The position numbers and the translations under genes were made by a program. A DNA stretch of 15,368 nucleotides from an uncultured Eubacteriales bacterium (lineage in GTDB: Bacteria > Bacillota > Clostridia > Oscillospirales > Oscillospiraceae), in contig UQYT01000046.1 of NCBI GenBank assembly GCA_900545405.1, positions 1-15,368 on the forward strand. The letters run 5' to 3'. The notes under the pieces were generated by a model. The model was given only the letters and a program-made list of their open reading frames with translations. It was not told the origin of the DNA and did no database searches. Shown here one piece after another: positions 1 through 4,878 of this stretch; the stretch's first letter is position 1, and the number at the start of each line of letters is the position of its first letter.

Positions 1-117
1 GAGGCGAGCTACAAGCCCTACATCATCGCCGCGATGATCTTCCTCGCCAAGACCGCCGACCCCGCCGCCGCCCTCAAGGCCCTAGAAGACCGCGCCCAGA
101 AGCGCAAGTTCTGCTGA
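1..117 (+). CDS. ygeW: Partial C-terminus of probable knotted carbamoyltransferase (YgeW-like)
   Basis: The last 38 codons of a gene that begins before the window, read in frame 1 and ending in TGA. The visible tail carries KPYIIAAMIF followed by a lysine-rich C-terminus. From memory this matches the end of YgeW-type knotted carbamoyltransferases, which sit with carbamate kinase in purine/ureide degradation clusters, where a carbamoyl group is passed on to make ATP. The next gene is carbamate kinase in the same orientation about 100 bases away, which supports the call. Most of the protein, including any carbamoyl-phosphate-binding motif, is outside the window. It could instead be another ornithine/aspartate-type carbamoyltransferase, so the assignment rests on the tail plus context. 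Confidence 0.55.
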   Translation, partial: EASYKPYIIAAMIFLAKTADPAAALKALEDRAQKRKFC

Positions 118-131
118 GGACGCATTAACCT

Positions 132-177
132 GCCCCGGCTGACCGCAGCCTTATAAGCCACCGCGGACAGTCGGGGC
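132..177 (+). other. Hairpin in the ygeW-arcC gap
   Basis: An imperfect inverted repeat: GCCCCGGCTG, one base, CCGC, a 16-base loop, then GCGG, one base, CAGTCGGGGC. The outer arm has one G-T wobble. It is followed by TTCGGCCTTTAAATTTT, not a clean T-run, so it is at best a weak terminator or attenuator. It may instead be an RNA-processing or stability hairpin between two co-transcribed genes. No convincing promoter is visible in this gap. Confidence 0.45.
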
Positions 178-213
178 TTCGGCCTTTAAATTTTAAAATG
201 AGGTGTTATAATA

Positions 214-1158
214 ATGGGTAAGCGCATAGTAGTCGCCCTCGGCGGCAACGCCCTGGGCAACAATCTTCCCGAGCAGATGATAGCCGTCAAGCAGACTGCC
301 AAGGCCATCGCCGACCTCATCGAGGGAGGCAACGAGGTCATCATAGCCCACGGCAACGGCCCCCAGGTGGGCATGATCCAGGCCGCCATGACCGAGCTGA
401 CCCGCTCCAACCCGGAGAAGTACATCCCCTGCCCGCTCTCCGTCTGCGTTGCCATGAGCCAGGGCTACATAGGCTACGACCTGCAGAATGCCCTGCGCGA
501 GGAGCTGCTCGACCGCGGCATCAACAAGGGCGTCGCCACCGTGCTGACTCAGGTCGAGGTCGACCCCGAGGACCCCGCCTTCAAGAACCCGACCAAGCCC
601 ATCGGCTCCTTCATGACGAAGGAGGAGGCCGACAAGATGGTCGCCGAGCGCGGTTATCAGGTCATTGAGGACGCGGGCCGCGGCTACCGCCGCGTCGTAG
701 CCTCGCCGAAGCCGAAGGCGGTCATCGAGCTGGACACCATCCGCGCGCTCGTCGACAGCGACCACATCGTCGTGGCCTGCGGAGGCGGCGGCATCCCCGT
801 GTTCACCACCGAGGGGCACCACCTCAAGGGCGCGGCCGCCGTCATCGACAAGGACTTCGCCAGCGAGGTCCTCGCCGAGCAGCTCGACGCCGACTACCTG
901 ATCATCCTCACCGCCGTTGAGAAGGCCGCCATCAACTTCGGCAAGCCGGAGCAGAAGTGGCTGGACACCATCACGGTGGCCGAGGCCGAACAGTACTGCT
1001 CTGAGGGCCACTTCGCCCCCGGCTCCATGCTGCCGAAGGTACAGGCCGCCATGCGCTTTGCCGCGTCCAAGCCCGGCCGCCGCGCGCTCATCACCCTGCT
1101 GGAGAAGGCCCGCGACGGTATCGACGGCAAGACCGGCACCGTCGTCGTGAACGAGTAA
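214..1158 (+). CDS. arcC: Carbamate kinase
   Basis: A 314-residue cytoplasmic carbamate kinase, the usual family length, catalysing carbamoyl phosphate + ADP to ATP + carbamate/ammonia. The amino-acid-kinase fold is marked by VVALGGNALG (residues 7-16), HGNGPQVG (46-53), NPTKPIG around Lys128, the glycine run ACGGGGIPVF (188-197) and IDKD around Lys213. These lysines and glycines fit the phosphate-binding site of the family. The ATG at 214 is preceded by GAGGTG at a suitable distance. It lies downstream of a probable carbamoyltransferase and upstream of ridA in the same direction. This suggests ATP recovery during purine or ureide breakdown rather than arginine deiminase metabolism, since no arcA or arcB is seen. 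The YqeA-type paralogue is equally possible. Confidence 0.93.
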   Translation: MGKRIVVALGGNALGNNLPEQMIAVKQTAKAIADLIEGGNEVIIAHGNGPQVGMIQAAMTELTRSNPEKYIPCPLSVCVAMSQGYIGYDLQNALREELLDRGINKGVATVLTQVEVDPEDPAFKNPTKPIGSFMTKEEADKMVAERGYQVIEDAGRGYRRVVASPKPKAVIELDTIRALVDSDHIVVACGGGGIPVFTTEGHHLKGAAAVIDKDFASEVLAEQLDADYLIILTAVEKAAINFGKPEQKWLDTITVAEAEQYCSEGHFAPGSMLPKVQAAMRFAASKPGRRALITLLEKARDGIDGKTGTVVVNE

Positions 1159-1179
1159 TTCAGGAAGGAAGCGTTACAC

Positions 1180-1563
1180 ATGAAGAAAGTCATAGCCACC
1201 GACAAGGCCCCCTCCGCCATCGGCCCCTATTCCCAGGGCATCGCCGCCTCCGGCAAGATGGTGTTTGTCTCCGGCCAGATCCCCATCGACCCCGCCACCG
1301 GCGCCTTTGCCGCCGACGACATCAAGGGCCAGACCGAGCAGAGCCTCAAGAATGTCGGCGCCATCCTCGCCGAAGCCGGCTGCAGCTACGAGGACGTCGT
1401 CAAGACCACCGTGCTGCTCGCCCACATCGCCGATTTCGGCCCCATGAACGAGGTGTACGCCAAGTACTTCAACGGCGACTGCCCCGCCCGCGCCGCCTTC
1501 GCCGTGAAGGACCTGCCCAAGGGCGCCCTGGTCGAGATCGAGGCCATAGCCGTCAAGGAATAA
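1180..1563 (+). CDS. ridA: RidA family reactive intermediate (enamine/imine) deaminase
   Basis: A 127-residue protein, the standard RidA/YjgF length. RidA hydrolyses reactive 2-aminoacrylate-type enamines/imines released by PLP enzymes, so it protects metabolism rather than forming part of one fixed pathway. Visible signatures are AIGPYSQG (residues 13-20), VFVSGQIPID (28-37), the substrate-carboxylate arginine in CPARAAF (Arg104) and the C-terminal LVEIEAIAV containing the conserved glutamate. AGGAAGG precedes the ATG, and the gene starts 21 bases after arcC, so it is co-transcribed. In related purine/diaminopropionate clusters a PLP ammonia-lyase (YgeX) is present. RidA here may deal with its enamine product, but no such lyase lies in this window. 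Confidence 0.93.
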   Translation: MKKVIATDKAPSAIGPYSQGIAASGKMVFVSGQIPIDPATGAFAADDIKGQTEQSLKNVGAILAEAGCSYEDVVKTTVLLAHIADFGPMNEVYAKYFNGDCPARAAFAVKDLPKGALVEIEAIAVKE

Positions 1564-1575
1564 CACCGCAAAGGA

Positions 1576-1605
1576 AAAACGGGGGAGCTACGGCTCCCCC
1601 GTTTT
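1576..1605 (+). terminator. Rho-independent terminator after ridA
   Basis: A perfect 13-bp stem: AAAACGGGGGAGC (1576-1588), loop TACG, GCTCCCCCGTTTT (1593-1605). The arms end in A- and T-runs. It closes the ygeW-arcC-ridA transcript. Confidence 0.92.
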
Positions 1606-1638
1606 CAATTTATACACACAACGTTTACAATCGCCGCC

Positions 1639-1668
1639 TTGACGTAAGGGGACGCTAACATGTATAAT
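1639..1668 (+). promoter_or_regulatory. Sigma-A promoter of the tlpA-polyferredoxin operon
   Basis: TTGACG at 1639-1644, an 18-base spacer and a perfect TATAAT at 1663-1668, 29 bases before the tlpA start codon. It sits just after the ridA terminator, so this operon is an independent unit. The leader is short, leaving no room for a riboswitch. Confidence 0.85.
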
Positions 1669-1697
1669 GTGCCATCTCTGACGAAAAGGAGAAAGTC

Positions 1698-2270
1698 ATG
1701 AAAAAATTTCTGATACTCATCGCCGCACTCTGCCTGCTTCTCACCGCCTGCGGCCAGGCGGCCCCGGAGGCGAGCCCGGATGCCGCAGCGGCCTCGGATG
1801 CCGCCCAGACCGCCGGCATACTCAGCAACTTTTCCACGACCGACCTCGACGGCAACAGCGTTGACCAGAGCGTTTTTGCCGACCACAAGCTCACGATGGT
1901 GAACATCTGGGCCACTTTCTGCGGCCCGTGCGTCTCCGAGATGCCCGAACTCGGCACTCTGGCCTCCGAGTACGCGGACAAGGGCCTGCAGATCGTCGGC
2001 CTCGTCTCCGATGTGACGGACTCCGACGGGAACCTCGACGAGAAGCAGCTCTCTCTCGCACGCGACATCGTCGCCGAGACGGGCGCGAACTATACGCACA
2101 TCGTCCCCGGTGAGGGCCTCAACGGCCTGCTCTCCCAGGTGAGCGGAGTGCCGACCACGCTGTTTGTGGACAGCGAGGGCAAGCAGGTGGGCAAGGCCTA
2201 TCTTGGCTCGAACGACCTCGACGGCTGGAAAGCCGTAGCCGACGAGCTGCTGGGGAGCCTCGAGACATGA
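1698..2270 (+). CDS. TlpA/ResA-like thioredoxin lipoprotein
   Basis: A 190-residue exported thioredoxin-fold protein. Residues 1-18 are a lipoprotein signal ending in the lipobox LTAC, so Cys18 would be lipid-anchored on the outer face of the membrane. An Ala/Pro/Asp-rich linker follows to about residue 40. The thioredoxin domain carries the redox motif WATFCGPC (Cys75, Cys78) and the cis-proline segment GVPTTLFVD near residue 152. ResA/TlpA proteins reduce disulfides of exported proteins, for example during cytochrome c maturation. No cytochrome gene is present here, so the partner is unknown. GGAG lies 6-9 bases before the ATG. Its stop overlaps the next ATG (ATGA), coupling it to a CXXC microprotein and a membrane polyferredoxin that could supply its electrons. 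Confidence 0.9.
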   Translation: MKKFLILIAALCLLLTACGQAAPEASPDAAAASDAAQTAGILSNFSTTDLDGNSVDQSVFADHKLTMVNIWATFCGPCVSEMPELGTLASEYADKGLQIVGLVSDVTDSDGNLDEKQLSLARDIVAETGANYTHIVPGEGLNGLLSQVSGVPTTLFVDSEGKQVGKAYLGSNDLDGWKAVADELLGSLET

Positions 2271-2413
2271 GCCGCCGCAGCAGAGACGTGATAGCAGCCG
2301 CCCTTGCCGTTCTGGGCGCGGCCTTCGTCGGCATAGGCATGGCGCTGGGCGAGAACGAGATCGTCCTGCGCAAGGCCGTCAACATCTGTCTGGAGTGCAT
2401 CGGCCTTGGCTAA
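2267..2413 (+). CDS. 48-residue CXXC membrane microprotein (CD1871A-like)
   Basis: A small ORF starting at the ATGA overlap with the thioredoxin gene and ending in TAA at 2411-2413. It encodes 48 residues: a basic N-terminus (MSRRSRD), one hydrophobic helix at about residues 8-28 (VIAAALAVLGAAFVGIGMAL), a charged turn and the C-terminal motif NICLECIGLG with a CxxC pair. This matches what I recall of the CD1871A family of CXXC microproteins found beside TlpA-like and 4Fe-4S membrane proteins in clostridia. The CxxC lies near the membrane surface and could bind a metal or exchange disulfides. Coupled translation upstream and an 8-base overlap with the next gene support it as real. Its exact role is not known to me. 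Confidence 0.8.
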   Translation: MSRRSRDVIAAALAVLGAAFVGIGMALGENEIVLRKAVNICLECIGLG

Positions 2414-3284
2414 GCTGCTCGGCGCGCTCCGGCGCAACGTGCGGACGGTGGTGCAGCTGTGCTGGACGGCGCTCACGAACGGCTACGCCGCCGGCTTTGC
2501 CAAGGGGACGATATACAAAGGCGAGCTCAAGCGCGTCTGCGTCCCGGGCCTCAACTGCTACTCCTGCCCGGGTGCGCTCGGCGCCTGCCCCATAGGTTCT
2601 CTGCAGGCCGTGCTGGGCGACAGGAACCACTGGTTCTCGTTCTATGTCGTGGGTTTCCTGCTGTTTTTCGGCGCGGTGCTGGGCCGCTTTGTCTGCGGCT
2701 GGCTCTGCCCCTTCGGGCTTGTGCAGGACCTGCTGCACAAGATACCCTTCCCGAAAAAGCTCAAGCGCCTGCCCGGCGACCGGGTGCTGAAGTATCTGCG
2801 GTATGTCGTGCTGGTGGGCTTTGTGATAATCCTGCCGCTGACCGCGCTAGACGTGGTAGGCCAGGGCAGCCCCTGGTACTGCAAGTACATCTGCCCGAGC
2901 GGCACGCTCTTTGCGGGCATTCCGCTCGTCGCCTCGAATCCGGCGCTGCAGTCGGCGCTGGGTTGGATCTTCAACTGGAAGGTCGCCATACTGGTCGTCT
3001 TGCTGCTGCTCTCCGTGGTGGTGTACCGGCCGTTTTGCCGCTATCTCTGCCCGCTGGGCGCGATCTACGGGCTCTTCAACCCCATCGCGTTCTACCGCTA
3101 CGAGGTGGACAGCGAAAAGTGCGTGGACTGCGGCCTGTGCGCCCGCGCCTGCGGCTTCGGCATCCGCGCCAACGAGACGCCCAACAGCACCGAGTGCATC
3201 CGCTGCGGCCAGTGCATAAAAGCCTGCCCCCACGGCGCCATCTGCTCCACCCTGAGCCGCCGGAGGGCGAAGAAAAAAGCCTGA
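2406..3284 (+). CDS. Membrane polyferredoxin, NapH/NosR-type 4Fe-4S protein
   Basis: A 292-residue integral membrane iron-sulfur protein. Hydrophobic helices are visible at about 78-97, 131-150 and 192-209. Cysteine motifs in order are CVPGLNCYSCPGALGAC (Cys45-61), CGWLCP (97-101), CKYICP (159-163), CRYLCP (211-215), and two classical ferredoxin clusters CVDCGLCARAC (239-249) and CIRCGQCIKAC (264-274). The paired CxxxCP motifs before and after helices are typical of NapH/NosR/RdxA-like proteins that pass electrons between quinol or ferredoxin pools and exported partners. The start is probably TTG at 2406, inside the end of the microprotein gene with GGAG upstream; a GTG at 2439 is the alternative. 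Context suggests it feeds electrons to the lipoprotein thioredoxin. Confidence 0.88.
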   Translation: MAKLLGALRRNVRTVVQLCWTALTNGYAAGFAKGTIYKGELKRVCVPGLNCYSCPGALGACPIGSLQAVLGDRNHWFSFYVVGFLLFFGAVLGRFVCGWLCPFGLVQDLLHKIPFPKKLKRLPGDRVLKYLRYVVLVGFVIILPLTALDVVGQGSPWYCKYICPSGTLFAGIPLVASNPALQSALGWIFNWKVAILVVLLLLSVVVYRPFCRYLCPLGAIYGLFNPIAFYRYEVDSEKCVDCGLCARACGFGIRANETPNSTECIRCGQCIKACPHGAICSTLSRRRAKKKA

Positions 3285-3299
3285 CACATACGAAAAAGT

Positions 3300-3330
3300 A
3301 CCCCGGCCCGCCGCTTCGGCAGGCCGGGGT
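3300..3330. terminator. Bidirectional terminator between the polyferredoxin and marR genes
   Basis: Stem ACCCCGGCC (3300-3308) with GGCCGGGGT (3322-3330) and an inner GCCG-CTT-CGGC hairpin. Read on the minus strand it is followed by TACTTTTTCG, a good T-run for ending the marR transcript. On the plus strand the tail CTTGCTTTATT is weaker but usable. Confidence 0.85.
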
Positions 3331-3336
3331 CTTGCT

Positions 3337-4140
3337 TTATTCCCTTGTCTCCTCCCAGGAGGCGAGGAGCTTTTGCAGCAGAGTCTTGAGTTCGGCGCGC
3401 TCGGCGTCGGTCAGGGCGGAGAAGGCGGCGTCGGGGTCGGCGGGGGCGGGGAGGGCGGCGCGGCCGGCGTCGGTCAGGCTTATCGTCACGCCGCGGCGGT
3501 CGGTCTCACTGCGGCGGCGGGTGATGAGGCCTTGGGCTTCCAGCTTGCCCAGCAGCTCGCTCACAGAAGCGCTGCGCAGCTCCAGCAGATACACAAAGTC
3601 GCTCTGGCTCATGTCCCCGCGCTCGGCCAGGAGTCGGAGCATCCGCTCGCGGCTGCCCGGCGCGCCCACGCGGTGGACAAGGCAGTGACCGCAGCGGCGC
3701 ATCAGCCCCGTGAGGCTGTCCCGGTCCGCCTCCGGCTCCGGCGGCAGCGGCCTCGAGCCCCGGCCGTGAGGCCCGTGCCCGTGCGGCGGCGGAGGCGGGG
3801 CGTCCTCTCCCAGACGGCCCGGTCCGTGCGGCCCGTGATCGTGGGGCGGCGGGGCGGCCTCATCCGGATGGCCGTGCCCATGTCCGCGGGGGCCGTGGTG
3901 TGGGCCTGGAGGGGGCGGGGGAGCGACGTGGCCGTGGGGATGCGGCTCCGGGGTGCGCTCCTGAAGCGGATCGTGCTCGTGCGGGCCGTGAGGGCCGGCG
4001 TCGAAGTCCGCGCCGAGCTCGGGCCCGGCGCCGGAGCTCAGAGACCGGGCGTATATCTCACCTCTCAGGCAGCCGGGGGCGTCCAGCGGGCAGCCGCGAG
4101 GGCAGCGCGGGCACACGCCCGCTCCGTTTTCGGTCGTCAT
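3337..4140 (-). CDS. MarR family regulator with a Cys/His-rich N-terminal extension
   Basis: A 267-residue protein, much longer than the usual 140-160 residue MarR. The C-terminal ~125 residues are a winged helix-turn-helix: MSQSDFVYLLELRSASVSEL as the recognition region, LEAQGLITRRRSETDRRG as the wing, then LTDAGRAAL. The N-terminus carries CPRCPRGCPLDAPGC (Cys9, 12, 16 and a fourth Cys) followed by about 90 residues of Pro/Gly/His with 17 histidines (HPHGH, HGHGH, HDHGPH), then CGHC just before the DNA-binding part. This looks like a metal- or redox-sensing extension; that is inference. The start at 4140 has GGAGGAG at ideal spacing. An in-frame start at 4212 lies within the promoter -35 and is rejected. 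Two operator-like repeats flank the promoter, pointing to autoregulation. Confidence 0.85.
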   Translation of the reverse strand: MTTENGAGVCPRCPRGCPLDAPGCLRGEIYARSLSSGAGPELGADFDAGPHGPHEHDPLQERTPEPHPHGHVAPPPPPGPHHGPRGHGHGHPDEAAPPPHDHGPHGPGRLGEDAPPPPPHGHGPHGRGSRPLPPEPEADRDSLTGLMRRCGHCLVHRVGAPGSRERMLRLLAERGDMSQSDFVYLLELRSASVSELLGKLEAQGLITRRRSETDRRGVTISLTDAGRAALPAPADPDAAFSALTDAERAELKTLLQKLLASWEETRE

Positions 4141-4163
4141 GGTCTTGCTCCTCCATAAAATAA

Positions 4164-4175
4164 TTAGGTACCTTG
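4164..4175 (-). promoter_or_regulatory. Putative MarR operator, copy 2 (downstream of -10)
   Basis: TTAGGTACCTTG on the plus strand, the exact inverse of the copy at 4210-4221. The core AGGTACCT is itself palindromic, as expected for a dimeric MarR protein. It covers the transcription start region of marR, so binding would block initiation or clearance. A third copy is at 6735-6746. Confidence 0.7.
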
Positions 4176-4183
4176 TAAATTGC

Positions 4184-4212
4184 ACTATACCAGCTCCGGG
4201 TGCAAATGTCAA
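4184..4212 (-). promoter_or_regulatory. Sigma-A promoter of marR
   Basis: On the minus strand: TTGACA (4207-4212), a 17-base spacer and TATAGT (4184-4189), close to consensus. It lies between the end of the HAD gene and the marR start, giving marR its own promoter inside the larger minus-strand gene cluster. Operator-like 12-mers overlap its -35 and its start region. Confidence 0.88.
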
Positions 4213-4221
4213 GGTACCTAA
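4210..4221 (-). promoter_or_regulatory. Putative MarR operator, copy 1 (overlaps -35)
   Basis: CAAGGTACCTAA on the plus strand, the perfect inverse of the copy at 4164-4175, with centres 46 bp apart. On the minus strand it runs directly into the -35 hexamer (TTAGGTACCTTGACA), so a bound dimer would exclude RNA polymerase. Confidence 0.72.
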
Positions 4222-4239
4222 CCATTTAATTTTCCCGAC

Positions 4240-4878
4240 TCACACGCAGACGTCCAGCAAGCCGCCGAAACTTGTGAGCATATAGTCCCCACAGCCGTGC
4301 GCGGCGGCGTCGCCTACGGAGGCGGCGGCCATGCCGGCGTTGTGCGCGGCCTCGACGCCCGAGACGGCGTCCTCGACCACGAGGCAGTCCGCCGCGGGCA
4401 TGCCGAGAAATTCGGCGGCCTTGAGGAACACCTCGGGGTCGGGCTTGGAGCGGCTGATATTCGTTCCGTCGGACACCGCGTCGAAGTAGTCGCCGAGGCC
4501 GATGCGCTCGAGGATGAACTTTGCGTTCTTGCTCGAGGAGCCGACGGCGAGGAGCAGCCCGCGCGCACGGAGCGCGTCCAGCGTCTTGCCCACCTCCGCC
4601 GTCACCGACTCGGGCGAGAGTGTGCTGAGCAGGCTGCGGTAGCGCTCGTTCTTCCACGTGGCATACTCGAGCTTCTGCTCCGGCGTGAAGCTACGGCCGG
4701 AGAGCTCCTCGAGGATGTCCACGCAGGCCATGCGGCTCACGCCGCGGAAACGGTTGTTCGTCTCGCGGTCGAAGGGGATGGACAACCGGTCGCAGAGGGC
4801 CTTCCAGCCCTGATAGTGCTGCTCGTCCGTCGAGACCAGCACGCCGTCCAGGTCAAAGATGACTGCCTTGAATCTCAT
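4240..4878 (-). CDS. pgmB: HAD-superfamily beta-phosphoglucomutase-like enzyme
   Basis: A 212-residue cytoplasmic HAD enzyme with an alpha-helical cap. Motif I is FDLDGVLVST (Asp9 nucleophile, Asp11 acid/base), followed by the cap motif RGVSR (residues 45-49), motif II VGSSSKN (Ser114), motif III SKPDPEVF (Lys145) and motif IV VEDAVSG (Glu169, Asp170). The spacing follows lactococcal beta-phosphoglucomutase (Asp8, Asp10, Ser114, Lys145, Glu169, Asp170) almost exactly, including His21 after motif I. The cap lysine of that enzyme appears as arginine here. The likely reaction is interconversion of beta-glucose 1-phosphate and 6-phosphate, though a phosphatase on another sugar phosphate cannot be excluded. 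Its ATG overlaps the stop of the MoeA-PBP gene by ATGA, so the two are translationally coupled. No sugar phosphorylase is nearby. Confidence 0.82.
   Translation of the reverse strand: MRFKAVIFDLDGVLVSTDEQHYQGWKALCDRLSIPFDRETNNRFRGVSRMACVDILEELSGRSFTPEQKLEYATWKNERYRSLLSTLSPESVTAEVGKTLDALRARGLLLAVGSSSKNAKFILERIGLGDYFDAVSDGTNISRSKPDPEVFLKAAEFLGMPAADCLVVEDAVSGVEAAHNAGMAAASVGDAAAHGCGDYMLTSFGGLLDVCV

Noticed and set aside
193..1011. Long minus-strand ORF opposite carbamate kinase, and similar long antisense ORFs across the window
   Set aside because: They mirror conserved genes in a GC-rich genome, have low-complexity Ala/Arg/Gly/His-rich translations and no supporting ribosome sites.
4141..4212. 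Earlier in-frame start for marR at 4212
   Set aside because: It lies within the -35 and operator of the marR promoter; the ATG at 4140 has a strong ribosome site.
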